Shown here: positions 44,361-53,008 of the stretch, piece by piece | How the letters are laid out: every line of letters begins with the position of its first letter | Numbering within the stretch: the stretch's first letter is position 1 | Assembly (NCBI GenBank): GCA_004298155.1 | Contig: SCRD01000017.1 | Span: 372,001-436,000 of the forward strand | Direction of reading: 5' to 3' | Source: Acidobacteriota bacterium | GTDB lineage: Bacteria; Acidobacteriota; Terriglobia; UBA7540 | Length of the DNA stretch: 64,000 nucleotides | The notes under the pieces: model-generated | Told to the model about the DNA's origin: nothing | The model's input: the letters and a program-made list of their open reading frames with translations, nothing else | Database searches by the model: none | Position numbers and translations under genes: made by a program

Positions 44361-45527
44361 ATGAAAAGGAGAACGTTTCTTAAGAGTGCGTGGCTGGGAT
44401 ACGCGAGTTCGTTTGTCACCCGACTGAAGGCGCAGGGGTTGAAGCAGTTTTCGCAGCCAAAAGCACCACCGATCCAAACCCACGGGCTGCCTAAGTTCAA
44501 ACCCTCACCGCTCGGGATGCCGGGCCTGTTTCCGGGGCGGGTGGTTGAGGTTGTTGATCCTCAATCAATTACAAACAACCACGTTGCACAGCCTGTTGTG
44601 CAAAGCATGCTGGAACGCGGCATGCGCGAACTCACTGGAAAAGGGTCCGTTGAAGATGCCTGGCGTCTCTTCATCCAGCCTGCGGACGTGGTGGGCATCA
44701 AGATCAACCCTTCAGGTGCCCCCGCATGCTATTCGTCTCCTGAAATTGTCCGGGAGATCATCCGCGCGGTAGAGATGGTTGGAGTTCCCGCGCACAACAT
44801 CGTTGTTTATGACCGTTATTCCTTTGAGGTCCAGCTTGGCAGTTACCGGGCTTTTCTGCCGCTTGGAGTTCGGCTTGTCGGGATTGAGAACGGGATGTTT
44901 GATCTTTCAGGTTACGACATGAACGTCTATTGCCAGGCGGATTTCTTCGGTGAATGGGAAACACGCTCCTATCTTGCCCAGGTGGTTTCGCAGGAGGTCA
45001 CCAAGATTATTAACGTGCCAACTCTGAAGGACCACTCAGCTGCGGGAGTTACGGGATGTCTCAAGAACCTGGGGTACGGATCATTCAACAACGTCGCGCG
45101 TTCCCATCATCAACCCATCACCTTCACCGATCCCCTGATTGGGGTCATGTGTTCCGTTGAGCCGTTGCGGTCGAAGGCCGTCCTTCACATCATGGACGGC
45201 ATGCGCGAAGTCTGGCATGGAGGACCGCTGACCCAGGTCCAGAGCTTCATTGCACAAACCGGCATGCTCATTCTGGGGACCGACCCCGTGGCAATTGACA
45301 GGATTGAGCTGGACCTGATTCATAAGAAACGGCAGGCGGAAGGCGCTCTTTCGCTTTGGGACCGTAACCCGAAAAACATTACTTTCGACTCCAATGAGTT
45401 TTACCACAATTCGCAAAAGAACCTTTTCTACCGGCAGCCGGGGCACATTGCTGCCGCGGGGGAGCTGGGGCTCGGCATTTCCGACCTTCAGAAAATTGAC
45501 CGCCACAGAATCCGCGTGGGAACCTAG
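44361..45527 (+). CDS. Tat-exported DUF362 protein
   Basis: About 388 residues; the ATG at 44361 is favoured over GTG 44355 because the leader MKRRTFLKSAWLG starts there. DUF362 features: ADVVGIKINPSGAPACYSSP, IINVPTLKDHSAAGVTGCLK with NLGYG after it, and GTDPVAIDRIELDLI. DUF362 proteins are often fused to ferredoxins and linked to redox; no 4Fe-4S CxxC cluster is seen here. The following propeller starts six bases after the stop. Confidence 0.82.
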   Translation: MKRRTFLKSAWLGYASSFVTRLKAQGLKQFSQPKAPPIQTHGLPKFKPSPLGMPGLFPGRVVEVVDPQSITNNHVAQPVVQSMLERGMRELTGKGSVEDAWRLFIQPADVVGIKINPSGAPACYSSPEIVREIIRAVEMVGVPAHNIVVYDRYSFEVQLGSYRAFLPLGVRLVGIENGMFDLSGYDMNVYCQADFFGEWETRSYLAQVVSQEVTKIINVPTLKDHSAAGVTGCLKNLGYGSFNNVARSHHQPITFTDPLIGVMCSVEPLRSKAVLHIMDGMREVWHGGPLTQVQSFIAQTGMLILGTDPVAIDRIELDLIHKKRQAEGALSLWDRNPKNITFDSNEFYHNSQKNLFYRQPGHIAAAGELGLGISDLQKIDRHRIRVGT

Positions 45528-45533
45528 CGCACC

Positions 45534-46577
45534 ATGAATCAACCTGCCTCCGGTTCCGCTGAATGGGGCTCATTGCTGGGAGACTCGGCCCGAACTGGCG
45601 GGCTCGGGCTGAAGCCGGCCCGTGACCCGAAAGGGATTCGATGGCGGATACGGCTGGCAAAGTCGGTCCGGTCAGCGCCTGTGCTGGGCGGCGATCTGCT
45701 TTACGTTACATGCCTCGACGGATACCTCCACGCCATCGACACCAAGACGGGCCGGCATGCCTGGAAATTTAACGCCGGTGCTCCCATCCATAGCACGCCC
45801 TCCATTTCCGGCGCCAAAATCCTGTTTGGGTGTGATGGCGGCCAGGTGCGCGCGCTTGAACGCGATTCTGGAAGAAAAATCTGGGAGATCGCCGCAGGCG
45901 CGGAAGTCTGGGCGTCTCCGGTGGTCCAGGGTGGAAAAGTTTTCTTTGGTTCTGCAGATGGCAATTTCTACGCCGTGGATCTCGAGACGGGCGCGGGCGA
46001 ATGGGTACAGACTCTCATGGCCAGAATCTATTCGACAGCTTGCGCAACGGCTGGAGGCGTCTATTTCGGATGTAGCGACAATCGGATCTATTGCCTTGAA
46101 CCGTCCTCCGGGAAAGTAGTGTGGAGCAAAGCTAGCGGCAGCGTGGTGGACTCTTCGCCGGCCGCCACCGGCGATACCGTCCTGGTTGGCTCTGAAGACT
46201 TTGCAGCCTACGCACTCGACCCCGCCAACGGCTCGGTACACTGGAAATTTGAAACCGGACTGGGCATTTCCTCTTCGCCGGCTGTCGGCGGTGGCATGGT
46301 TTTCATCGGTAGCAAAGACCATCATCTCTATGCTCTCGATGTTCGCACAGGAAAGCTTGGTTGGAAGGTCAATCTGCAGACGTCGGTCACAGCCCCGCCG
46401 GTCGTAGGAGAGGGCGTTGTCTGCATCCAGGCGGACGGGGTTTTTGCTTTGGATGCCGCAACGGGAAAAGTCATCTGGAGGGCGGCCCTGGGACGCTCTC
46501 TTCAGTCAGTTCCGGTTCTGACGGGGAGAGAGATTTATCTCACGGGAATCGAGGGGATTATTTATGCGCTGGAATGA
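45534..46577 (+). CDS. PQQ-like (BamB-type) beta-propeller protein without signal peptide
   Basis: About 347 residues. Seven or eight blades with the repeat pattern of PQQ_2 (YLHAIDTKTGRHAWKFNAGA, FYAVDLETGAGEWVQTLMA, LYALDVRTGKLGWKVNLQTS). No export signal or haem site is seen, unusual for a family that normally acts in the periplasm, and no upstream in-frame extension is available because the DUF362 stop is six bases away. PQQ binding cannot be shown. Overlaps the ApbE gene by 14 bases. Confidence 0.82.
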   Translation: MNQPASGSAEWGSLLGDSARTGGLGLKPARDPKGIRWRIRLAKSVRSAPVLGGDLLYVTCLDGYLHAIDTKTGRHAWKFNAGAPIHSTPSISGAKILFGCDGGQVRALERDSGRKIWEIAAGAEVWASPVVQGGKVFFGSADGNFYAVDLETGAGEWVQTLMARIYSTACATAGGVYFGCSDNRIYCLEPSSGKVVWSKASGSVVDSSPAATGDTVLVGSEDFAAYALDPANGSVHWKFETGLGISSSPAVGGGMVFIGSKDHHLYALDVRTGKLGWKVNLQTSVTAPPVVGEGVVCIQADGVFALDAATGKVIWRAALGRSLQSVPVLTGREIYLTGIEGIIYALE

Positions 46578-47586
46578 GCCAGTCACGGTGAGTGCGTTCC
46601 TGCTGGCAATAGTTCTTGGCCAGGCTTATCCTTCGGCCCGGCAGGACCAGCTTGTTTACAGGAAGAAGTACGCGATGGGAACGGTTTTTGAAGTCGCGGC
46701 TTACGGTCCCTCGCCCGCCCGGACGTCTCGTGCTATTGAACAGGCTTTCCGCGAGGTGCTCCGGCTCGACCGCGTGATGAGCGATTACATCCCCGAAAGT
46801 GATCTCAGCCGCATCAACCGCACAGCGCATTATCGCGCTGAACAAGTTCCGGCGGACCTTTATCGCGTCATTCAGCAGTCTCTTATCTATTCACGATTAT
46901 CCTCAGGAGAGTTTGACATTACCGTCGGCCCGCTTGCCCGAATCTGGAAAGCGGAGATCCGGGATGGAACAGTTCCATCCAAAGAACAGGAAGAAAAGGT
47001 GCGTCGGTGCGTGGGATGGCAGAAGGTGTCCCTGCTGCCGCCCGACCGCGTGGAATTCCGTTCACCCTGCCTGGCGATTGACCTCGGGGCCATCGGCAAG
47101 GGTTACGCCGTGGACCAGGCCGTCGCCGTACTTCGCTCCTTCGGGATCGAACGCGCGTTGATCAGCGCCGGGGGAAGCACCATTTATGCCATGGGTTCTC
47201 CCCCCGGCCGGCCCGCCTGGGTTGTTCGCTTGCGCGACCCTTCGGGGAAATTGAATCCGGAAGTCAGCCTCAATGGAAACAGCGTATCGACGTCAGAACA
47301 GACGCGCGATCCGGAACACCGGAGCACCCCCTATGGGCATATCATTGACCCCGCGAAGGGTGTCCCCTTGAAGACGCCGTACAGCGTCAGCGTGGTTGTC
47401 GGCTCGGCCACGGCGTCCGATGCACTATCCACCACCCTGTTGCTGATGGGGCCGGAACGGGGGAAATCGCTCGTGAAGAAGCTGCCGAAAGTGGCAGCAA
47501 TCTGGATCTCTGGCAAGGGGAAGTTTGAACTGTGTTCCAGCGGTCCGCAGATATCAATCAACAGTTCCAGCGGTCCAAAATGTTAA
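46564..47586 (+). CDS. apbE: FAD:protein FMN transferase
   Basis: About 340 residues. Leader: VSAFLLAIVLGQAYPSA. ApbE motifs in order: YAMGTVFEVAAYG, FDITVGPLARIWK, AIDLGAIGKGYAVDQAV, ALISAGGSTIYAMG, HIIDPAKGVPL and ATASDALSTTLLLMG with the metal-binding Asp and Thr. The enzyme attaches FMN to a Thr or Ser of extracytoplasmic redox proteins. No protein in the window shows a clear FMN-acceptor motif, so its substrate is elsewhere or unrecognised. The gene begins inside the end of the propeller gene (14-base overlap), pointing to coupled translation. Its C-terminus is a duplicated decapeptide-like tail. Confidence 0.93.
   Translation: MRWNEPVTVSAFLLAIVLGQAYPSARQDQLVYRKKYAMGTVFEVAAYGPSPARTSRAIEQAFREVLRLDRVMSDYIPESDLSRINRTAHYRAEQVPADLYRVIQQSLIYSRLSSGEFDITVGPLARIWKAEIRDGTVPSKEQEEKVRRCVGWQKVSLLPPDRVEFRSPCLAIDLGAIGKGYAVDQAVAVLRSFGIERALISAGGSTIYAMGSPPGRPAWVVRLRDPSGKLNPEVSLNGNSVSTSEQTRDPEHRSTPYGHIIDPAKGVPLKTPYSVSVVVGSATASDALSTTLLLMGPERGKSLVKKLPKVAAIWISGKGKFELCSSGPQISINSSSGPKC
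47534..47576. repeat. In-frame 13-bp direct repeat at the end of apbE
   Basis: GTTCCAGCGGTCC occurs at 47534-47546 and 47564-47576, exactly 30 bases (ten codons) apart, so the protein ends SSGPQISINSSSGPKC. It lies beyond the conserved domain and probably arose by slippage. Confidence 0.6.
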
Positions 47587-47600
47587 TAGTGAGCACTGAT

Positions 47601-49031
47601 ATGCGATGCCTGCTAACGATGGTCCTTTCTTCAATTTTGCTGCTGGGCGCAACCCCTGCGTGGGGTCATGTATTTATTCAATGGACCGCACCCACCGTTC
47701 CCAGCGCCGCGTCAATTGGGGTGACTGAAATGGTCATCCCGTGGGGCCCCGGGAAAATCCAGTTGATGAAAACCGCAAAGGAACGCGGCTACCGCGTATT
47801 TGCCAGGGTTAACGCCGCAGATTCCGGCACTGTTGCTGACGCCGTCGCGGCAAATGGACTGGCGGGCATCATTGTTGAGGACGGCTCTAGCGAACCTGGC
47901 CACGGAGACATGGAGCAACTCGTTCAAAAGCTGCGAGGCTTACATCCGGGCCTGGCTGTTCTGATATTGGACCCCGGAGGTAAACAGCCTCAGATCCAGG
48001 GCAATCTGGTCATCCAGAAAAATGGGGTACTCCAGGTTTCATCGGCCACCCGCGAACCCTGGATTGATTCAAACGTGGCGCTAGCAAGGTTTGAGCAAGC
48101 TAATCAACCCGGAATAGCTCGTCTTTTCAGCTTCACGTGGGATCTGGCTGGCCCGGTGGAACAGAAGCAGGGCCCCCGGGCGGTGGACTACGCCCTCGCG
48201 GTTGCCGAGGCTGGAGCGAACGAGGCCGGTCTGGTCCTTCCTTTACATCCGAATCTGCAGAAGGGGCTGGCGGAGGGAGATAAGCTGGCGTGGCAGGAAT
48301 GGGACCGGGTGAAAACTTACATCAGGTTCTATTCAAAAGGTGGCAACGCCCGGCTGAAATCCATGGCCGACGTTGCGGTTGTTGCAGACGATTACCGGGA
48401 TGCGTATGAAGCCATGAATTTGCTCGCGAGGCGCAATATCTCGTTTCGGGTGTTCCGACCCAGTGACGCGACGGAGCAGGCGCTAAGTGGATCTCAATTG
48501 GCCATCGTGTTTTCACGTATTGTCGGACCGGCTATAGAGGCGATCCGGGCTTTTGCCTCAGCTGGGGGGACTGTTCTTTTGATAGGCCAGCACGGGCCTT
48601 TCCCCTGGCAAACAATTCCCGCAGTGAAGTCAAGCATAGGCACAACGTACAAGACGGGGCGTGGTGAGGTGATTGAATCTTCCCAGCCAGTTGGGGACCC
48701 GGAGGCCTTTGCGGAAGAGGTCCGCGATCTCCTGCGCAGCCAAGGCCCTTTGATTTACTTGTGGAATGGTGTAACCACGTTGAGCTCTGCTCATCGTACC
48801 CCGCAGGAGGCGGGCATCGTCGTGGAACTGGTCAATTACGCGCAGGAACCTATTCAGGTCCAGGTGCGCGTCAAAGGATTGTTTCCTGACATTCGGTACG
48901 AAACTCCGGAGCATGGATCTTATCCAGCAGTCGCTCCCGAGATCAAGAACGGTTTTACGCAGTTCGTCATTTCGCACATCATAGTGGGGGCGAGAGTCTA
49001 CCTGAATCCGAAAACAAGCCAGCAGGAATAA
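47601..49031 (+). CDS. Exported protein of unknown function, possible glycosidase-like two-domain protein
   Basis: About 476 residues from the ATG at 47601, which gives a good signal peptide (LLTMVLSSILLLGATPAWG). An ATG at 47580 overlapping the apbE stop is an alternative. No family is recognised. Residues 30-250 look like an alpha/beta barrel-type segment (MVIPWGPGKIQLMKTAKERG, GIIVEDGSSEPGHGDMEQLV). Residues 255-350 resemble a class I amidotransferase-like or beta-galactosidase trimerisation fold (ISFRVFRPSDATEQALSGSQ, AIRAFASAGGTVLLIGQHGP). The end is beta-rich. It closes the amidohydrolase-DUF362-propeller-apbE run. Confidence 0.6.
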   Translation: MRCLLTMVLSSILLLGATPAWGHVFIQWTAPTVPSAASIGVTEMVIPWGPGKIQLMKTAKERGYRVFARVNAADSGTVADAVAANGLAGIIVEDGSSEPGHGDMEQLVQKLRGLHPGLAVLILDPGGKQPQIQGNLVIQKNGVLQVSSATREPWIDSNVALARFEQANQPGIARLFSFTWDLAGPVEQKQGPRAVDYALAVAEAGANEAGLVLPLHPNLQKGLAEGDKLAWQEWDRVKTYIRFYSKGGNARLKSMADVAVVADDYRDAYEAMNLLARRNISFRVFRPSDATEQALSGSQLAIVFSRIVGPAIEAIRAFASAGGTVLLIGQHGPFPWQTIPAVKSSIGTTYKTGRGEVIESSQPVGDPEAFAEEVRDLLRSQGPLIYLWNGVTTLSSAHRTPQEAGIVVELVNYAQEPIQVQVRVKGLFPDIRYETPEHGSYPAVAPEIKNGFTQFVISHIIVGARVYLNPKTSQQE

Positions 49032-49125
49032 CCGTCTCGCCACGATCATTCTGCGCACGCCGACTCTTCGTTCGCCAAAGCAAAACGGAAGCCCAGTGGG
49101 GTCGTTTGCAACGCCCGCGCGTTGA

Positions 49126-49154
49126 TTGACCCCCTATTGGGGTTCAGCTAGAAT
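49126..49154 (+). promoter_or_regulatory. Sigma-70-type promoter for the NtrB/NtrC-type pair
   Basis: TTGACC (49126-49131), a 17-base spacer and TAGAAT (49149-49154), five of six matches each. The spacer holds a CCCC-TATT-GGGG inverted repeat that could bind a regulator. The leader would be about 36 bases. Confidence 0.55.
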
Positions 49155-49196
49155 CGTAGTCGTTGGTGATGGTGAAGTGTGACCCGTGAGGGCCCT

Positions 49197-50708
49197 ATGA
49201 GAAGGCATATCCTGAATTTTCGGTTTCGCACTCGCCTGGTGCTGGTGATGTTTCTCATCACTGCCTGTACAAGTACCATCCTCATGATTGCCTACGTCCA
49301 GCACAACCGCCGCATCAAGGCCTACGTGGCGGGCCAGACATCCGATCTGCTTGAAATCATCGAGATGACCCGGCCCAGGATACCGACCAATGTGGATCGG
49401 CGGCAGGCGTTGAGCCAGTACTTGAGTGATTTGAAAGGGGCAGGCCTTTCCTCGATTAATGTCCTGACGCCCAGCGGCGAGGTGGTTGCGAGCACGAATC
49501 CTCACCAGATTGGAAAGAGGATCAAGCTGCGAAAGCGGCAGAGCAAGGCCACAGAGGGCCCCATCCAGATTACAGCGCAATTGCGCGATATTGACACAGA
49601 TACGCAGGCCGGGCAGCAGCACTACGACATTCGATTTCCCATCATTCAGGGCGAAAAGGTCATCGGCTATGTACAAGTGGGCGGAGAAATGGATGAGGTT
49701 GGGGCGATGCTCAATCATGTTTACTTCCTGTGGCTGGCCTGGATTCTGGTTACAATGCTGGCCGGGATGTTTGCCATCGTTTATCTCGCGTTCCGGTTTA
49801 CCAGGCCGATTGAGCACTTGGTGGAAGGCGCCAACCAGGTGGCGCAGGGTAATCTCTATGTATCGATTCCTGAGGGAGGCTCGGATGAAATGGGCCTTCT
49901 GGCCCGCACATTCAACCAGATGGCCCAACGCCTTCGCGACGCCCGAGAATTGCAGAAGCGATTGAATGAGGCGGAGAAATCCTCGCTGCTCGGCCATTTT
50001 GCGTCGACTGTCGCACACGAGGTAAGAAACTCGCTGAATTTCCTGAATCTGAGTATCGACCAGATCTGGGCCAAGCGCTGGCTGACCGACGAGACGCCGG
50101 GGCGCGAGTTGCGCGCCAGCCTTGCTAATATGAAAGATGAGATCACGCGTCTGAACCGGTTGGTGAATGACTTTCTCGCAGTGGGAAGACAGACGCCTCC
50201 TCAGATAGCACCCTGCGACCTGAAGGCAATTGTTGAACAGGCGGTCGGCCTGGTGGAAAAACAAGCCAGCGCGCAGGATATCAGAATTGCTAATGGCCTG
50301 CCTCCTGATTTGCCTGAGCTTCAGGCGGACGCTGCGCAACTGAAGACCTGCTTCCTGAACATTCTCACTAATTCCGTGCAGGCCATGCCAGACGGCGGGA
50401 CGATCTTTATCGAGGCTAAATTGATGCCCGCCGGCGACGGCGGTCCCAGGTTACAGTTGCGATTCCAAGACACGGGGCCGGGCATCCCTGAAGACGACCG
50501 GGAGAAGATTTTCACTCCTTACTTTTCCACCAAGGCTACCGGCTTCGGCCTGGGCCTTGCGATTACCCGGAAGATCGTTGAAGACCACGGTGGCCGGGTT
50601 TTTGTCGCGCGCCAGAAAGCTCCGGGTGCCGAGGTGGTGTTGGAATTACCGGTCTCAGGGCCGGCCGTCCCCCGCACGCCACCTCTTGTGAGTACTACGG
50701 TTGCGTAA
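49197..50708 (+). CDS. Membrane sensor histidine kinase (NtrB/ZraS-like)
   Basis: About 503 residues from the ATG at 49197 (GAGGG five bases upstream; in-frame GTG at 49179 also possible). Two membrane helices (about 13-34 and 175-198) frame a periplasmic Cache-like sensor (SINVLTPSGEVVASTNPHQI). HAMP follows (FTRPIEHLVEGANQVAQGNL), then HisKA with His274 (TVAHEVRNSLNFLNLSI) and a complete HATPase (FLNILTNSVQAMP N-box, DTGPGIP G1, GFGLGLAITRKIVEDHGG G2). Its partner regulator begins 12 bases downstream. The stimulus is unknown. Confidence 0.92.
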   Translation: MRRHILNFRFRTRLVLVMFLITACTSTILMIAYVQHNRRIKAYVAGQTSDLLEIIEMTRPRIPTNVDRRQALSQYLSDLKGAGLSSINVLTPSGEVVASTNPHQIGKRIKLRKRQSKATEGPIQITAQLRDIDTDTQAGQQHYDIRFPIIQGEKVIGYVQVGGEMDEVGAMLNHVYFLWLAWILVTMLAGMFAIVYLAFRFTRPIEHLVEGANQVAQGNLYVSIPEGGSDEMGLLARTFNQMAQRLRDARELQKRLNEAEKSSLLGHFASTVAHEVRNSLNFLNLSIDQIWAKRWLTDETPGRELRASLANMKDEITRLNRLVNDFLAVGRQTPPQIAPCDLKAIVEQAVGLVEKQASAQDIRIANGLPPDLPELQADAAQLKTCFLNILTNSVQAMPDGGTIFIEAKLMPAGDGGPRLQLRFQDTGPGIPEDDREKIFTPYFSTKATGFGLGLAITRKIVEDHGGRVFVARQKAPGAEVVLELPVSGPAVPRTPPLVSTTVA

Positions 50709-50720
50709 GGAAAAACTTTT

Positions 50721-52079
50721 ATGCCCGAGGGCTCCATTCTGGTTGTTGACGATGAACAAAGACAGCGCGAAGTCTACCGCGATATCTTTCTTGATGAAGG
50801 CTATGAGACCGTTACGGCCCCAAGTGGCGAAGCTGCCCTCCGGCTTCTCGCGCAAAAAAGGTTCGACCTGGTACTGACAGACCTGAACCTTGCGGGCATG
50901 ACGGGGATTGAACTGCTCACCCAGATCCTGCAGACAGACCCCACCGTCGCCATCGTTCTGATTACCGGATATCCATCCATTGAGTCGGCCATCGATGCCA
51001 CGAAGCGCGGGGTCTACCAGTACCTGGAAAAGCCGGTGGATCGGTCGAAGTTGCTGGAGGTAGTCGGCGACGCCCTTGGACATCTGGCTTCGTTGAAACA
51101 AACCATTATCGGACATTCTCCTGCCATTAGAGAAATGGTACGGATGGTGATGAAAGTTGCTCCTACCGCGCACACCGTGCTGATTCTTGGCGAGAGCGGC
51201 ACAGGAAAGGAGCTGGTAGCTCGCGAAATCCACAAGCACAGCCCGCGGAACCAGAAACCCTTCCTGGCGGTCAATTGCGCCTCGCTAACGGAGACCTTGC
51301 TGGAGAGTGAACTGTTCGGCCACGAGAAGGGCGCTTTTACAGACGCATATCAACAGAAGAAAGGGCTGTTCGAACGGGCCGACCACTCCACTCTCTTCCT
51401 CGACGAAATTGGGGACACAAGTCTGGCCATGCAGGCCAAAATATTGCGGGCGCTTCAGGAGAGGGAAATCCTCCGGGTGGGAGGGACGGAATCCATCAAG
51501 GTGGATGTCCGCATTATTGCAGCCACCAATCGCAATCTCGACCAGTTGATGCAGGAAGGCAAATTCCGCGAGGACCTTTATTACAGGCTGAAGGTGATTC
51601 CGATCATCTGCCCACCTTTGCGGGAACACCGGGACGACATCGAAGAGCTGGCACTCCATTTTATGGGCAAAGCGGGACTGGCCTCGGGACGCGGGGTACA
51701 CAGCATCTCAGAGGAAGCGCTGGGTGCTTTGAAGGCATACCGCTGGCCCGGAAACGTCCGACAATTGGAATGGGCGATCGAGCGGGCAGTCGTGCTGGGA
51801 GAATCCGACCGCGTCGATCTTCAGGACCTTCCGCCGGAAATTTTGCAGACTGCTGAAGAAATAAGTTCTTCTGAGCCGGCGATCTCTGCACCGCAAGCCG
51901 GTGCGGCCCGCTTCACACCGGTTATACCCGAAACGACCTGGGAGGAGCACGAGAAAGCCAAAATTACCGAAGCTTTGCAACGTACCAACGGGAACATCAC
52001 GCGCGCCGCCCAGCTGCTGGGCATGACCTTCCGAACCCTTCAGTACCGGCTGGAAAAGTTCGGCATCAGGAAGCAGTAG
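50721..52079 (+). CDS. Sigma-54-dependent response regulator (NtrC family)
   Basis: About 452 residues. Receiver domain with Asp54 (VLTDLNLAG) and Lys near EKPVD; AAA+ domain with Walker A GESGTGKE and Walker B LFLDEIGD; Fis-type helix-turn-helix at the end (ITRAAQLLGMTFRTLQYRLE). The sigma-54 contact loop reads GAFTDA instead of GAFTGA; this variant is known in some bacteria, so activity with sigma-54 is likely but not assured. Pairs with the kinase just upstream. No -24/-12 promoter was recognised in the window. Confidence 0.92.
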   Translation: MPEGSILVVDDEQRQREVYRDIFLDEGYETVTAPSGEAALRLLAQKRFDLVLTDLNLAGMTGIELLTQILQTDPTVAIVLITGYPSIESAIDATKRGVYQYLEKPVDRSKLLEVVGDALGHLASLKQTIIGHSPAIREMVRMVMKVAPTAHTVLILGESGTGKELVAREIHKHSPRNQKPFLAVNCASLTETLLESELFGHEKGAFTDAYQQKKGLFERADHSTLFLDEIGDTSLAMQAKILRALQEREILRVGGTESIKVDVRIIAATNRNLDQLMQEGKFREDLYYRLKVIPIICPPLREHRDDIEELALHFMGKAGLASGRGVHSISEEALGALKAYRWPGNVRQLEWAIERAVVLGESDRVDLQDLPPEILQTAEEISSSEPAISAPQAGAARFTPVIPETTWEEHEKAKITEALQRTNGNITRAAQLLGMTFRTLQYRLEKFGIRKQ

Positions 52080-52297
52080 AGAGTTTATTCTCAGTCGCGG
52101 CGTTCTTCCGAATCATCTCCGGATGGGAGATCGCTGTGGGACCCTTCCTCCCCCACCTCATACCAAATCTTTTCTCAACCCCCCCTGCAATATTGCCGAA
52201 GTTAATTGTGACTAATGAAAAACGCCAAATGTAAGGCTGGATTGACCGGGGCGTTACTCAATCATGAGGCGCGCCCCGATCTTAACGGAGAAATTTA

Positions 52298-52972
52298 GTG
52301 AGAATATTAGTTGCCGAAGACGATCGTCCAGTTGCGAATTTCTTGAAAAAGGGCCTCGAGGCTGAGCACTATGCTGTGGATGTGGTTTCCGACGGACAGG
52401 AAGCCCTGTACATGGCAGAAGAGTATGACTATGACCTCTTGCTCCTTGATCTCGTCCTCCCCAAGATGGACGGTCTCCAGGTGCTCGGGCAGATCAGAAG
52501 CCGCAAAAAGAATCTACCCGTACTCGTGCTGACGGGGCGCGCGCGCGTGGAGGACCGTGTGAGAGGCCTGGACCTCGGGGCGGACGATTACATGGTGAAG
52601 CCCTTTGCCTTTCGCGAACTTGCGGCGAGGGTCAGGGCACTGCTCAGGCGCGGCGATGTCCCGGCGGTTTTCAGGTTTCAGGTTGAAGATCTGGAGATGA
52701 ATCTTGTGGAGCGGACCGTGTGTCGGGGCGAGAGAAAGATCGAACTGACTCCCAAGGAATTCGCCTTGCTTGAATACCTGATGAGAAATCAAGGCCGGGC
52801 GGTTTCACGCCCGATGATCATTGAACACGTGTGGAACTTTTCTTTTGACACCATGACCAACGTCGTGGACGTTTATATCAATTATTTGAGGAAAAAGGTG
52901 GATGGGGAGGAGACCTTGAAGTTGATCCACACGGTACGCGGCGTAGGATACCGAATCGGAAAACCCCAATAA
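52298..52972 (+). CDS. OmpR/PhoB-family response regulator
   Basis: About 224 residues from a GTG start with CGGAG upstream. Receiver: acidic pocket AEDD, phospho-acceptor Asp51 (LLLLDLVLPKMDG), Lys in DDYMVKPFAF. Winged-helix DNA-binding domain: KIELTPKEFALLEYLMRNQG to VDVYINYLRKKVDG and RTVRGVGYRIG. Sequence is nearest the CopR/QseB/TctD type. The gene that follows is not a normal kinase, so its phosphate source is uncertain. Members bind tandem direct repeats spaced by 11 bases; such repeats occur at 53938. Confidence 0.93.
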   Translation: MRILVAEDDRPVANFLKKGLEAEHYAVDVVSDGQEALYMAEEYDYDLLLLDLVLPKMDGLQVLGQIRSRKKNLPVLVLTGRARVEDRVRGLDLGADDYMVKPFAFRELAARVRALLRRGDVPAVFRFQVEDLEMNLVERTVCRGERKIELTPKEFALLEYLMRNQGRAVSRPMIIEHVWNFSFDTMTNVVDVYINYLRKKVDGEETLKLIHTVRGVGYRIGKPQ

Positions 52973-53008
52973 GAGATTATTGTTTTGTAATGACTGTGCG
53001 ATGACATT

